Of a stretch of DNA of 64,000 nt, positions 28,238 to 38,252 are shown in pieces. The translations under genes were made by a program, and so were the position numbers. Origin of the DNA: Acidilobaceae archaeon (GTDB lineage: Archaea > Thermoproteota > Thermoprotei_A > Sulfolobales > Acidilobaceae); contig JALVZQ010000003.1 of the NCBI GenBank assembly GCA_027037535.1, positions 142,880 to 206,879 of the forward strand, in the 5' to 3' direction. Every line of letters begins with the position of its first letter. Positions within the stretch are counted from its first letter, which is position 1. Below the pieces are notes generated by a model that was not told where the DNA came from, ran no database searches, and saw only the letters and a program-made list of their open reading frames with translations.

Positions 28238-29146
28238 ATGGATGATGAGCTCGGCGTACCGGACAGGATCCCATACCGGGGAAAGGGATCCAAGTGGATG
28301 AAGAGGGTCTTGAGTGCTGACACCTCTTATCGACCTAGTATAGTACTGGGGGAATATGTGGAATTGGATAGGACTAGTCTCTGCGGTGTAACCTTCAAGA
28401 TCACTAGGATTACCCAGTTTAATGAATTGCTTCAGACGCTGGCAAGTAATAGCAATACCGGGTATAGAATATACACTGTTAACATGGAGTTCTTGTACTG
28501 GGCCAGGCGTGACAGGAGATTCCTTGAGGCACTTAACAGGGGGGATACAACTGTTGATAGTGCTTGGGTGAGGAGACTAATAGCCCTAAAATATGGCTGG
28601 GCTCCTGACCAGATAGCAGGGAGCAGGTTTACTCCACTAGTCGTTGAATATGCATGTAGGAATAATCTCAAGATACTCTTTGTAGGTGGTTCTAGGGAAT
28701 TGCATGTTGCTCTCCGAAGACGTATTCTATCGATGGAAAAAGGGTGGGGATGTAGTCTCCGTGCAAAGTATCTTGATCCTGGAAAAGTAAGTCTGTATCC
28801 GGAAAGAGGAGATCCCGAGGTTGATAGGATTCTTGAGGCTGTGAAGGATTATCGGCCTAGCATTGTTTTGGTTGCGTTGGGCCCTCCTAAGCAGGAGATA
28901 TTGATTGATCTCTTATGGGAGGATATGAAGAGAAATGGAGTGGTATTAGTGGCTGGTGTCGGTGGTTCTTTGAAGATGCTTGCTGGACTGGAGAAGCCTG
29001 CTCCGGAGTGGGTAAGTAAGCTGATGCTTGAATGGTTCTATAGGTTGTTGCAGGATCCTAAACGTAGGCTTGTTAAGGTTTATAGAAGCGTTGTTGCGTT
29101 AGGTTGTGCTTTATGGGAGGCTATTGGATATAGGGTCCGCGGCTAG
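28238..29146 (+). CDS. WecG/TagA/CpsF-family glycosyltransferase
   Basis: Transfers an amino-sugar to a lipid-linked acceptor in bacterial enterobacterial-antigen and teichoic-acid synthesis. The pattern fits: YTVNMEFLYWARRD, GDTTVDSAWVRRL in place of the usual DG block, IAGSRFTPLVVEYA, ILFVGGSRELH, and the C-terminal VALGPPKQE and AGVGGSLKMLAG...EWFYRLLQDPKRR. 302 aa with ~50 extra N-terminal residues. In an archaeon without peptidoglycan it likely serves N-glycan or surface polysaccharide assembly (inference). Confidence 0.85.
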   Translation: MDDELGVPDRIPYRGKGSKWMKRVLSADTSYRPSIVLGEYVELDRTSLCGVTFKITRITQFNELLQTLASNSNTGYRIYTVNMEFLYWARRDRRFLEALNRGDTTVDSAWVRRLIALKYGWAPDQIAGSRFTPLVVEYACRNNLKILFVGGSRELHVALRRRILSMEKGWGCSLRAKYLDPGKVSLYPERGDPEVDRILEAVKDYRPSIVLVALGPPKQEILIDLLWEDMKRNGVVLVAGVGGSLKMLAGLEKPAPEWVSKLMLEWFYRLLQDPKRRLVKVYRSVVALGCALWEAIGYRVRG

Positions 29147-29259
29147 CATTATATTTATAGCTGTACGTTGATCATGGTAACTGTATTTGCGTATGTGTGT
29201 TGTTTATAAAGCATTGATTTATATAGGAAACGGATATTTTTTAGTTAGGTGTTCCTATC

Positions 29260-29856
29260 GTGGGACGCACTAAGAATTTTATGAGGACAATTCTCCTAGT
29301 GGCAATACTTGTTTTCCCCGTGTTCTCGTACTCTGCGTTGGCCTTTAGTAGCGGAGACACGTACTGGCATCCTTATCCAAGCGATGTCCGCCCGGGAGAC
29401 ATCGTGATAGGTCATAGCAGCGGGTTCTTTGACTGGATCATACCAGGATTCTGGACTCACACCGGGATGATAGCATACTATGACTCAAGCATTGGAGACT
29501 GGATCGTAGTAGAAAGCGATTCGCAGGGAGTACACCTAAGCACATTGACAGAGTTCTTGTCAAGATACGATACGGTAGCGGTTCTCAGAGTAGCTACAAC
29601 CGACACCGTCAGGCTCAACGCAGTATCGTTCGCGCTTGCACAGCTGGGTAAGCCGTATGATATCTTCTGGTTCTCAAAACAGGTATATGGTAGCAGCTAC
29701 TACTGCAGTGAGCTTGTCTGGGCGAGTTATATGGCTGTAGGTGGGCCAGATATCGACGATAATCCTGGGTGGAGCTGGACCTACGCCTATGGAGTGGCGC
29801 CACAAGAGGTATATGATGACGGGGACACGTACGTGATATATTATCACTCTGCTTGA
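29260..29856 (+). CDS. Exported NlpC/P60-like (YiiX/YebB type) hydrolase
   Basis: 198 aa from a GTG; a later ATG at 29281 also works. An N-terminal signal peptide ends near ALAF (residue 29). The permuted papain-like triad is visible: His67 in FWTHTGMIAYY, acidic Glu85 in WIVVESDSQG and Cys149 in SSYYCSELVWASY. PGDIVIGHS precedes the His. Such enzymes cleave amide or ester bonds in peptides or lipids; the extracellular target here is unknown. Confidence 0.8.
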   Translation: MGRTKNFMRTILLVAILVFPVFSYSALAFSSGDTYWHPYPSDVRPGDIVIGHSSGFFDWIIPGFWTHTGMIAYYDSSIGDWIVVESDSQGVHLSTLTEFLSRYDTVAVLRVATTDTVRLNAVSFALAQLGKPYDIFWFSKQVYGSSYYCSELVWASYMAVGGPDIDDNPGWSWTYAYGVAPQEVYDDGDTYVIYYHSA

Positions 29857-29970
29857 ATCTCATAATATTTTTCCTGTGGTTTTTCTTCCTCGCATAATTA
29901 ATACCTTAAATACGTGGCCTATTCACAAATTGTACATTACCTATATAAGCTTAAATGAATATATAATTAT

Positions 29971-30249
29971 ATGAAAAAGAAAATCTCAGAGGTGTTCCTA
30001 GTAATGTACGTGGAAGAATCTCAAGGTATAAGCATCCGAGACATCCTATCTAGGCGAGATCCACATGGATACTATGTAATCCCGATTAAGACAGAAGCAG
30101 TAAACACATCTATGAATATACTAAGAAAGCCGGGGATAATACTTATCGAATACGGCGACCTAGCACTTGTCAAGACTCGGTCAAGGAGCATGGCCGAAAA
30201 GCTTGCTAGGTACTTTGCGAGGAGAAGTCTTCTAGCAGAAGAATTATGA
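29971..30249 (+). CDS. Hypothetical 92-aa protein
   Basis: Not recognised. The product is basic and alpha/beta: MYVEESQGISIRDILSRRD, then GYYVIPIKTEAVN, GIILIEYGDLALVKTRSRS and a helical tail AEKLARYFARRSL. The upstream CTATATAAGCTTAAA near 29940-29955 is a good TATA box and suggests a near-leaderless transcript. It stands alone between two larger genes. Confidence 0.6.
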   Translation: MKKKISEVFLVMYVEESQGISIRDILSRRDPHGYYVIPIKTEAVNTSMNILRKPGIILIEYGDLALVKTRSRSMAEKLARYFARRSLLAEEL

Positions 30250-30466
30250 TGGTTTTAACTATACTGCTACTCCTTTGACAATCCAATATAATTCTATTCC
30301 TCCTGGTAGTAGCCTTACCTACGCGCAGTCATTTTTCCGTGACCAGGTAAAACACCGGCTCTCACTCGTCAATTCAACAATAACAACTCTAAAACACGAA
30401 GAACAACTCCGATAACTATGATATTTTAACACGACAGCATAGTAGATGACAATGGTGTAACAGAAA

Positions 30467-31348
30467 TTGAAACACACAGGTATAATTGTCCCATTAATTA
30501 CTCCATTCAAGAACAATAAAATCGATTACAACTCTTTGGAACACTTTGTCAAGCTCCTAGCCCGGGAAGGGATAAGTGGTCTATTCACGGTTTCAACAAC
30601 CGGAGAAGGACCCCTATTAAACAGGCAGGAAAAACAGGAGATTACAAGACGAGTTCTTGAAATAAAGGGAACAATTAAAGTATATGCAGGAACAGCCTCG
30701 GCATCTATAAATGAGACAGTAGATCTTGCTAGAGAATATATTGATATAGGGGTAGACACGGTAATTGTTGTAGAACCCTATTATTATCCTCTCGACCAAG
30801 AATCGCTCTATTATTATTTCGACGAGGTACTGTCAAATATCGATAATGAAGTCATACTATATACCATTCCAAGCCATACGGGTAATCCGCTACAGCCAAC
30901 AATGCTAACAAGACTAGCAGAAGAACACTCCAATCTAGTAGGAGTAAAGGTAACAACAAGCGATATAAAGAGAATCCAACAGTTCATACAAGCAGCAGGG
31001 GAAGCCACAAGGAGTATAGACGTCTTAGTAGGTAGCCACGACCTACTCCTCCAGTCACTACAGCTTGGAGCCGCAGGAGGTATACTTGGAATAGCAAACA
31101 TCATGCCGCGACCAGCAATAGACCTTTACAACGCATACATAGACAATCAAGTTTCTCAAGCATTAGAGAAACAAGGAATACTACTACATGCGAGCCCAAG
31201 CCTCTATAAGGGATTCACATGCGTGCTGAAGCAAGTCCTCTCCATGAAACAAATAATAATATCGCCAGAGACAAGACTATATTGCCCATATACAGCGACT
31301 ACCATGGCTGAAAGACTACTGGAGACGCATAGACAACACATAATCTAG
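30467..31348 (+). CDS. DapA-family aldolase (dihydrodipicolinate synthase / KDG aldolase type)
   Basis: 293 aa from a TTG. The (beta/alpha)8 class I aldolase signatures are STTGEGPLL (Thr44-45), Tyr132 in LYTIPSHTGNPL and the Schiff-base Lys161 in VGVKVTTSD. Family members condense pyruvate with aldehydes (DHDPS, N-acetylneuraminate lyase, 2-keto-3-deoxygluconate aldolase). Specificity cannot be read here; next to a glycerate kinase elsewhere in the window a sugar-acid aldolase role is possible but unproven. The ~217-bp gap upstream holds no gene. Confidence 0.85.
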   Translation: MKHTGIIVPLITPFKNNKIDYNSLEHFVKLLAREGISGLFTVSTTGEGPLLNRQEKQEITRRVLEIKGTIKVYAGTASASINETVDLAREYIDIGVDTVIVVEPYYYPLDQESLYYYFDEVLSNIDNEVILYTIPSHTGNPLQPTMLTRLAEEHSNLVGVKVTTSDIKRIQQFIQAAGEATRSIDVLVGSHDLLLQSLQLGAAGGILGIANIMPRPAIDLYNAYIDNQVSQALEKQGILLHASPSLYKGFTCVLKQVLSMKQIIISPETRLYCPYTATTMAERLLETHRQHII

Positions 31349-31395
31349 ACACGTGCTAGAACCACGTAGCCCTGGATTAGAGAAGGGATATACCA

Positions 31396-31788
31396 ATGAT
31401 AGCATCTATAGGTATGCTTGCTGGAAGTATACTATTATTAAGAGGAAGAAGATACGAAAAACTATCTGCGCTAATACTAATACTATCACAAAGGGGTACG
31501 ATAGGCTACCAGTTGTTCCAGAATCATTGGGGAACGGCTACCAGCGTGTTATCATTAATAATTTTCACAGCGTTATCAATTACAGCGTCATGGCTAGCGA
31601 TATCACTTGTAACATCCTATGTGATAATAACCAATATGTATGGCTTGACGCTTCCATGGCATGAGCTAGTAGCCCTATGGATACTGTTAACCATATATAA
31701 TTACATGTATACTAGGACGATCCCCCACCAGTACCTTAGAGTAGAGGCGGCTATCATGGCGGGCTATGCGTTATCCCTGTATCATTAG
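31396..31788 (+). CDS. Small polytopic membrane protein
   Basis: 130 aa with about four hydrophobic segments (IGMLAGSILLLRG; VLSLIIFTALSITASWLAI; VALWILLTIYNY; AIMAGYALSLYH). No family recognised. It ends 13 bp before the prepilin peptidase gene and probably shares its transcript, so a role in pilus or membrane secretion is possible. Confidence 0.6.
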   Translation: MIASIGMLAGSILLLRGRRYEKLSALILILSQRGTIGYQLFQNHWGTATSVLSLIIFTALSITASWLAISLVTSYVIITNMYGLTLPWHELVALWILLTIYNYMYTRTIPHQYLRVEAAIMAGYALSLYH

Positions 31789-31801
31789 GAGGGTAGCCTC
31801 T

Positions 31802-32449
31802 ATGGAGTCTGCCGTGTTGTTAGCCGTTGTATATACGGGCATTGTGCTTGGTGTATTGGGATATCTAGACTACAGGTATAGAGAGATTGATCCAGAGATC
31901 TGGTATCCCCTGATCATTATCGGTGCAGGTATAGGATTCTATTATAGTAGCTTGCTGTATGATGCCAAATTATATATGGCTGGGATAGTTGTAGCTATCG
32001 CTATAACTGGTATCTTTACCGTCTCATACCTGTTAGGTCTAATGGGGGGAGCAGACATCTATGCCGTCACATTCCTCTCATTAACACTCCCCACCCCGCT
32101 TCATGGCACAGGACTACCGCCAGTGCTATCAGTTATTCTTTACTCGTCTATTCTAGCCGCTATCTATAGAGCAATATCGATTGGTTACGCGCTAGGGCCT
32201 AGGCACATTCTCAAATCATCGATTAAAATAGAGAAACGTAGACTGCTTGAAGATGTAAGGCTCAAATGGTGGTTACCTAAGGGGATAGACATTGAAGAGG
32301 ATCTAGCAGAGGAACTATATAAGGCTCCAGGAGAAATCCTGCAGGCCTCGCCAGGAATTCCCCTGATAACCATGATGTTCATAGGGTTCCTGGCATACTT
32401 GGTGCTGGGAGACTTACTCTACAAGCTTGCATCGACGATCTTAGGATAA
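31802..32449 (+). CDS. Archaeal prepilin/preflagellin peptidase (PibD/FlaK-like)
   Basis: Aspartic membrane protease that trims class III signal peptides of pilins and archaellins. The two catalytic Asp are seen in GYLDYRYREIDPEIW near residue 20 and LMGGADIYAVTFLSL (GxHyD motif) near residue 82. About 215 aa, with five to six membrane segments and a soluble loop around LKWWLPKGIDIEED. ATG 31802 follows GGAGGG; an earlier in-frame start overlaps the preceding gene and is less likely. Confidence 0.82.
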   Translation: MESAVLLAVVYTGIVLGVLGYLDYRYREIDPEIWYPLIIIGAGIGFYYSSLLYDAKLYMAGIVVAIAITGIFTVSYLLGLMGGADIYAVTFLSLTLPTPLHGTGLPPVLSVILYSSILAAIYRAISIGYALGPRHILKSSIKIEKRRLLEDVRLKWWLPKGIDIEEDLAEELYKAPGEILQASPGIPLITMMFIGFLAYLVLGDLLYKLASTILG

Positions 32450-32521
32450 TATCCTTATGCTGGAGTCAATACTACGGTTATATTCTTCTACCGGGATATC
32501 GTCCAATACTGGTGTAGGTGT

Positions 32522-33070
32522 TTGGACAAGGAACAAGAGAAACACGTGGGCTTGGGCTATGATATACTATGGGCTCCATGGAGGATGAAATATATAGAAA
32601 GCCATGGTAAGAGGAGGGGCTGCGTGTTCTGTGAGGCGCCATTAGCCGAGGACCCTAAGCAGGCACTAGTACTCTATAAGGGGAAGAAGGCATATATCAT
32701 CCTCAACAAGTATCCTTACAATACAGCTCATACAATGGTAGTCCCCTACAGACATGTTTCTAGTATACTGTTACTTGATAAGGACGAGTTATTTGAGATG
32801 AGCCTCATGGTCAAAGCAGTAGTAAAGGCTATCACAGAGGTATACAAACCACACGGGTTCAATATAGGAATAAACATGGGTGAATCCGCGGGTGCGGGGA
32901 TCGCAGAACACATCCATATCCACGTAGTTCCACGATGGTGTGGAGATACAAACTATACTCTCATCATAGGAGGTGTAAAAGTACTTCCTGAAACCCTAGA
33001 CCAGACATATGAAAAACTCAAACCAGCAGTCGAGAAGGCATGCAAAGAGATATGCGGGGAGAACGAATGA
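32522..33070 (+). CDS. HIT-family nucleotide hydrolase or transferase
   Basis: 182 aa from a TTG. The histidine triad is HIHIHVVPRW near residue 139, preceded by CVFCEAP (residues ~36-40, metal knuckle) and NKYPYNTAHTMVVPYRH. The family acts on dinucleoside polyphosphates or nucleoside phosphoramidates. It overlaps the next gene by ATGA, so both are translated together. Confidence 0.92.
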   Translation: MDKEQEKHVGLGYDILWAPWRMKYIESHGKRRGCVFCEAPLAEDPKQALVLYKGKKAYIILNKYPYNTAHTMVVPYRHVSSILLLDKDELFEMSLMVKAVVKAITEVYKPHGFNIGINMGESAGAGIAEHIHIHVVPRWCGDTNYTLIIGGVKVLPETLDQTYEKLKPAVEKACKEICGENE

Positions 33071-34068
33071 CGATAAACCACCTCTATATAGTCACCCACA
33101 CAGACCTCGACGGCGTAGGATCGGCTACGGGAGCACTACTTGTAACAGGAAGATCGCCGAGGGATGCAACGATCGTATACGCGGAGCCATACAATATACA
33201 TGAAAAACTACGCGATATCAAGGAATATATCTCGCAGGGAGACCTACTCATAATCTCGGACCTTGGACCAAACAAAGAAAGCTTTGGAGAGACAGTCAAG
33301 ATCCTAGAAGAACTCAATAATAAAGGAGTAAAGATAGAATGGTACGACCACCATGTATGGCCCCGTGAACTAGTCGAAAAAGCAAAGGCCACTGGCGCCA
33401 ATATTATCATAGATACCTCGACCTGCGCCACAGGAGTAGTATTGAGGCACGGCTCAAAGATCCACAACATGGAATTCTCAAAATACATGGAGGAGCTAGA
33501 AGCAGCTATATGCGCTGCAGACTTATGGCGTTGGGATCATTATCTTGCTCCTAGGCTATTCAGGATAGCTGATACTAGGTATGAAGAAGGCAAAGAGGCA
33601 TGGCGCAACAGGCTAGTCGAGAAATTTGTCTCAGGCACTCTCTGGGACGAGGAGCTGGAGGAAAAACTCCACGAATACGTTAACCTAGAATTGAAGAACT
33701 TTAACCAGACATACAGGAACACCTATGTTACCCAAGCTCCGTGTAGAGTAGCTGCAACCGTTAAGCCTCAAGGTCCTCCGAGCAATAGCTTCATAGGAGC
33801 CAGCCTCCTCTCAAGGTACCAGGCGGATATAGCAGTGATAATCCGTGACAATGGAGGCATAAGTCTCAGGAGCAAAAATGTCGACGTCCAACAGATAGCG
33901 CTCAAACTGGGTGGAGGAGGTCACCCGAGGGCTGCGGGGGCAAAGATACGGATCCCTCTACTAGTTAACATAGGAAGAAGGCTCCTTGGGCCACGCGTAC
34001 TATCATGGTACGCTGCACGCCTCGTGAGGAGGGTGGCCCTGGAAACAGGGTGTGTGCATGGACTATAG
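33067..34068 (+). CDS. DHH-family phosphoesterase
   Basis: 333 aa. THTDLDGVGSATG supplies the N-terminal metal ligands (motif I), ISDLGPN motif II, WYDHHVWP the DHH motif, and the C-terminal DHHA1 domain shows GGGHPRAAGAKI. Such proteins degrade oligoribonucleotides, pAp or cyclic dinucleotides. In a type III CRISPR organism a role on linear oligoadenylates is conceivable but purely speculative; the gene is not near the cas genes. ATG 33067 overlaps the HIT gene stop. Confidence 0.9.
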   Translation: MTINHLYIVTHTDLDGVGSATGALLVTGRSPRDATIVYAEPYNIHEKLRDIKEYISQGDLLIISDLGPNKESFGETVKILEELNNKGVKIEWYDHHVWPRELVEKAKATGANIIIDTSTCATGVVLRHGSKIHNMEFSKYMEELEAAICAADLWRWDHYLAPRLFRIADTRYEEGKEAWRNRLVEKFVSGTLWDEELEEKLHEYVNLELKNFNQTYRNTYVTQAPCRVAATVKPQGPPSNSFIGASLLSRYQADIAVIIRDNGGISLRSKNVDVQQIALKLGGGGHPRAAGAKIRIPLLVNIGRRLLGPRVLSWYAARLVRRVALETGCVHGL

Positions 34069-34163
34069 AGATATATGTTGTGTTTTTATACTGGTATTAG
34101 AATGGGAGAAGAACACTGTCACAACATAGAACTATAGCGGGTTTTACGCTTATAACACTGGTT

Positions 34164-35858
34164 TTGATAGGCTTAGTCGTACCCATTGCATATTCCCAAG
34201 TAGATGTTCCAAGGCATCCTCCCCAGCTACTTGAAGCACAATTAGACATAGACTATGTCTATGTTTTAGACCAGAAGAGCGCTGTGATATTCACAAAGCT
34301 ACTTGCACTAACTTACCTGTTAGAATCAAAATACTATCTCGACGAGGTCTCCTACACGATATATGGCGTCTCCTTATCGGAAGGAGTAAGGGTCTCCTTG
34401 AAAGCCTACAACTTATCATATGCGGATCCCGTTATAACAGGAGATCTAGAGCTACAGATGGTTCCAGGGACCCCCACTAATTATCATGTGACTGATAATC
34501 TCACAATTAGAGAAAACATCACAAGGATTAACCTGGTAACGAATCTAGCTAGATTCATGCTTCTCCTATCACAGTTTATAGATATACTCATAGCAGGAAA
34601 CGCTCAAGATATCAATAACTATATTAGTAACACTATTAGACCCTTCGTAGGCTCCTTGGATGAGCAGACTCTCTCCATAGCAATGCAGTCTAAGATATCT
34701 ATAACCGGTCTACTAACAACGTGTAACTTGAGCGATGATATAGCTAGCAGGACAACGTACGGTACACTAAACGATGCAAGTGCGAAGGCATTAATACTAT
34801 ACCCTACAATCTATACGTCGGCGCCGGTTATCCTTAACTACTGTACAGGGAACCAGACAGGAGCAATATACTCGAACACCCTACTAGAGAATCTCCTAAT
34901 GTTTTCTGGGGGAGAAACCATATCCATAACATATACTACGACTCAAACACAGGACACAGCCAACCAGACCAACACGACGGGTAACGAGACAACACTTATA
35001 ACAGTAAACGAGCTATACATGGTCTTCCCACATATAACACTGTTATCAGACCTTCCACTCAACTATCTCTTAACAATACTGGCTCAGTCCCAGAACACGA
35101 CTCTACCTGGAGGACAAGAGCTCAGCCTAGCAGAGATAGTCCAGTTGATCCAATCTGGAAACGAGACCGTGGCACTCGACGCGCTACAGCAAGCTAAGAA
35201 ACTCCTGGAGAAGGGCCAAATAACGCAGACACAGTACATGGATCTACTAGAGATGTATAAGGATCTCTATGGAGAAGTACCTGCTGATCTCGCCCTAGAA
35301 AATAATAACAATGCGGATAGCGTGGTGATAGACCTCGATAAGATCCTTTCACAGATCAATGATGTAAAAGAAGGTATTCCAGCCGGGGGAGCGAATGAAA
35401 CTATTCAAACAAAGAATAACATCGCAGACAAGCTACTAGGCATAGCACCATACATTATAGTATTCCTAGGGATAGCTAGTGCAGTCATGTACGGGTCATT
35501 ACTCTACAAGAGAAGAGAGCTAGACGAGGTATTGTTCCTCCCAAGGATACTCCTCGGTAAGCCCCCATATGAGGATCTAGCCGATAATATCAAGTGGTGC
35601 TACTATGCATTCATATACGTCCTATCACTTAGGGGTCTCCCCAAATATGAATGGGAGACGCCAAGAGAATACCTGCACCGTGTAAAAGATCTCCTATCCG
35701 ACGAGTACAAGATCCTTTTGGAAGATCTAACGAGGGAATACGAACTATTGAAATACGGCGAAAAACATGATCCGGGTCTCGCCGAATACGTAGTAGAGGA
35801 CTGTATAAAGGAGATTAGGAGGGCGTTGTTCTCATGGCACTTAAGAAGAGATGGCTAA
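34164..35858 (+). CDS. DUF4129-containing membrane protein
   Basis: 564 aa from TTG 34164, but the coding frame is open back to a stop at 34098 and the segment SQHRTIAGFTLITLVLIGLVV completes a signal peptide. No ATG/GTG/TTG exists upstream; CTG 34116 behind GGGAGA would give the full signal. A large extracellular domain with several Asn-X-Ser/Thr sites follows, then one TM (IAPYIIVFLGIASAVMYGSLLY) and the C-terminal DUF4129 domain (YEWETPREYL). Probably an envelope protein acting with the MoxR/DUF58 genes downstream. Confidence 0.7.
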   Translation: MIGLVVPIAYSQVDVPRHPPQLLEAQLDIDYVYVLDQKSAVIFTKLLALTYLLESKYYLDEVSYTIYGVSLSEGVRVSLKAYNLSYADPVITGDLELQMVPGTPTNYHVTDNLTIRENITRINLVTNLARFMLLLSQFIDILIAGNAQDINNYISNTIRPFVGSLDEQTLSIAMQSKISITGLLTTCNLSDDIASRTTYGTLNDASAKALILYPTIYTSAPVILNYCTGNQTGAIYSNTLLENLLMFSGGETISITYTTTQTQDTANQTNTTGNETTLITVNELYMVFPHITLLSDLPLNYLLTILAQSQNTTLPGGQELSLAEIVQLIQSGNETVALDALQQAKKLLEKGQITQTQYMDLLEMYKDLYGEVPADLALENNNNADSVVIDLDKILSQINDVKEGIPAGGANETIQTKNNIADKLLGIAPYIIVFLGIASAVMYGSLLYKRRELDEVLFLPRILLGKPPYEDLADNIKWCYYAFIYVLSLRGLPKYEWETPREYLHRVKDLLSDEYKILLEDLTREYELLKYGEKHDPGLAEYVVEDCIKEIRRALFSWHLRRDG

Positions 35859-37234
35859 TACTCGCACTACTAGTAATAGGGCTATTAGCCAGCCTGCAAG
35901 CGGTGCCCAGAGAGATAGTATTAAAATTCACCCTCCCGGGCAACGCTTCGTTTATAGAAAATGAAGGCCCATACGGTACAAGTTTATTGGCGGAATACCT
36001 TCAGAAAAAAGGACTAGAAATAGTAACTGTTCCGTCTATCGACGCTATGAACAATCTAGACCTAGACAATTACCAAGACATAATCTACCTAGTAATCTCT
36101 CCAGTCAATTTCACATCAGAATACGCTATGAAAAACGTCTACACACAGCTAACAGACCTGACAGTATCAAAGCGAGTTCACCTAGTTATATTCGACGAGT
36201 ATCCGACAAAGGGAGAAGTCCTTCTTGCAGAAAACTTCGAAAAAGACATTTGCGGAGATAGATATTTCATTATATCAGACGAGGTTGTACCTATAAACGA
36301 GTATGCTACAGCTATCTTCTACGATGGACTCCAGCTACCCACAGGCTATACAAGCTTCATATCTAGTCCCGACTTCAAGGATAGACCCCTAATCTCCACC
36401 CCGGGCGCAGTAGACTTCACAAAGCTAAGTATTCTCACCTACCCAGTTAACCCACTTGGACTAGTATGGCCAGGCCCAGAAGGCGGTACAAGCTGGAATC
36501 TCATGGCGGCCTCGTGCAAGGGCTATAAGGGCGGAGTAGTATTAGTAGCGGATTCTACTATCGCGATAAACATGGCCGCCCAAAACAATACAAACTATCT
36601 AGAAGCGTCATATGATCTAATAACAGCGACGCTCCCCTACAATAACAATAATACACTCGTAGTCGTTGATGAATACATCTATAGTAGCAATCCCCAATCC
36701 CTCGTAGTCAAGCTACATCCATCATTTCTCCTAATATACCTGGCACAAATATACGATAAGATAGAAGGATACGCGCTAGACAGGCTATCACAAGCAAACC
36801 TAGCAGGACTCATAGCGGCACTCCTAGGACTACTAATCCTCTTAGCCAGCTGGCTCTCAACCACATATGCTTCTAGAATAAAACGGGAAAAAGACAGGTT
36901 GCTGAAGAGTATAACCAGGCGGAAGAAAACAAGGAAGCGGCTTCTGACAATGCCTGGATTTGTCGGATCATATCATGAGCTCCAATCAGTGTGTGAGAGA
37001 GCGAGAAAAGAGCTGAAAGCCATGCGGATAGACGACCTCATCAGGGCTCAGGATAATAGTGATCTCCGGAGGCTTGTGGAGACACTCTATGAGGAAGTCG
37101 AAGGTTCATGTAGGGGAAGAGTTAATCCTATTCTTGTTTTTCTCCCCCTCTGGGGAGGGCGAATACGAAGAATACGTGAGTCGGTAGATTTGCTGGCTAG
37201 TCTTCTTAGGATTAGGCCAGCAGAGACTACCTAG
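35834..37234 (+). CDS. DUF4350-like membrane protein
   Basis: 466 aa with an N-terminal anchor ([15 protein letters not shown]), a DUF4350-like extracytoplasmic domain beginning [22 protein letters not shown], one internal TM ([18 protein letters not shown]) and a basic cytoplasmic tail. It overlaps the DUF4129 gene by 25 bp and precedes moxR by 17 bp, the common layout of MoxR-DUF58-DUF4129-DUF4350 clusters. Confidence 0.72.
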   Translation: MALKKRWLILALLVIGLLASLQAVPREIVLKFTLPGNASFIENEGPYGTSLLAEYLQKKGLEIVTVPSIDAMNNLDLDNYQDIIYLVISPVNFTSEYAMKNVYTQLTDLTVSKRVHLVIFDEYPTKGEVLLAENFEKDICGDRYFIISDEVVPINEYATAIFYDGLQLPTGYTSFISSPDFKDRPLISTPGAVDFTKLSILTYPVNPLGLVWPGPEGGTSWNLMAASCKGYKGGVVLVADSTIAINMAAQNNTNYLEASYDLITATLPYNNNNTLVVVDEYIYSSNPQSLVVKLHPSFLLIYLAQIYDKIEGYALDRLSQANLAGLIAALLGLLILLASWLSTTYASRIKREKDRLLKSITRRKKTRKRLLTMPGFVGSYHELQSVCERARKELKAMRIDDLIRAQDNSDLRRLVETLYEEVEGSCRGRVNPILVFLPLWGGRIRRIRESVDLLASLLRIRPAETT

Positions 37235-37251
37235 TAGTAGAGGTGTATAGG

Positions 37252-38247
37252 ATGGAACAAGCATCGAAGACGAATGTGGAAGAGGTTCGGCTTGACCCGG
37301 TATTCGCTAAAACCGTGGCTGAGAGGGTCCTTAGCGAGGTCGGGAAAGTAATAGTGGGTAAGAGAAGAGAGTTAAAGGTGGTTCTTGCAAGTATGATCGC
37401 GCAAGGACACGTATTATTAGAGGGAGTACCAGGAGTAAGCAAGACAACGATGGCTAAGGCGCTCGCCAGCGCCCTAAACCTTAGCTTCAGGAGGATCCAG
37501 TTCACCCCTGATCTCCTACCGGCCGACGTCCTTGGAACCTTTATATTCGACCAGCGTACAGGCGAGTTCAGGTTCAGGCCTGGGCCAATATTTGCAAATA
37601 TTATATTAGCCGACGAGATCAATAGAGCAAGTCCGAGGACGCAGAGCGCTTTCCTCGAAGCGATGCAGGAGAGGCAAGTAACGATCGAAGGACAAACCTT
37701 CAAGCTACCAGAGCCTTTCATAGTAATAGCAACTATGAACCCTATAGAATTCGAGGGAGTTTATCCCCTGCCCGAGGCACAGATAGACAGATTCCTCATA
37801 AAGATCCTCATAGATTATCCATCGTTCGAAGAAGAAGAAGAGATCCTCAAGCGTATAAATATAATTGAGGAGTGGCCGGTAAAGCCTGTGGCGGAAGGCG
37901 AAGATATTCTTCGCATGTCGAAGATGGTTAAGAAAATCCATGTCGCCGAGTCTATAATAGAGTATATTGTAAAGATCGTACAGGCCACCCGTAAGCATCC
38001 GCATGTAAGGCTAGGGGCGAGTCCCAGAGCGGCTATAGCCCTCCTAAAGCTGAGCAGTAGCCTTGCATTACTAAGCGGTAGAAGCTATGTGTTGCCGGAC
38101 GATGTCAAGGAAGCCGCGAAGCCAGTTCTGAGGCATAGAATCATCCTTAAGCCAGGTCTGGATATTGAGTCCCAGACGACTGTGGAGGGAATAATTGACT
38201 CGATCCTAGAATCGATCCCGACGCCCTCGCCTCCCTATGAGGAGTAG
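37252..38247 (+). CDS. moxR: MoxR-family AAA+ ATPase
   Basis: 331 aa. Walker [14 protein letters not shown] near residue 58, Walker [22 protein letters not shown], and sensor [27 protein letters not shown]. MoxR ATPases act as chaperones that mature or activate DUF58/VWA partners. ATG 37252 follows GAGGTG; a GTG at 37243 is in frame. Confidence 0.94.
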   Translation: MEQASKTNVEEVRLDPVFAKTVAERVLSEVGKVIVGKRRELKVVLASMIAQGHVLLEGVPGVSKTTMAKALASALNLSFRRIQFTPDLLPADVLGTFIFDQRTGEFRFRPGPIFANIILADEINRASPRTQSAFLEAMQERQVTIEGQTFKLPEPFIVIATMNPIEFEGVYPLPEAQIDRFLIKILIDYPSFEEEEEILKRINIIEEWPVKPVAEGEDILRMSKMVKKIHVAESIIEYIVKIVQATRKHPHVRLGASPRAAIALLKLSSSLALLSGRSYVLPDDVKEAAKPVLRHRIILKPGLDIESQTTVEGIIDSILESIPTPSPPYEE

Positions 38248-38252
38248 GAGCC

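Noticed and set aside
30250..30466. Possible small RNA gene in the gap before the DapA-family gene
   Set aside because: No C/D or H/ACA boxes, tRNA arms or stable hairpin found by eye.
33067..34068. DHH phosphoesterase as the missing CRISPR ring nuclease
   Set aside because: It is coupled to a HIT gene 18 kb from the cmr locus; nothing in the sequence links it to cOA turnover.
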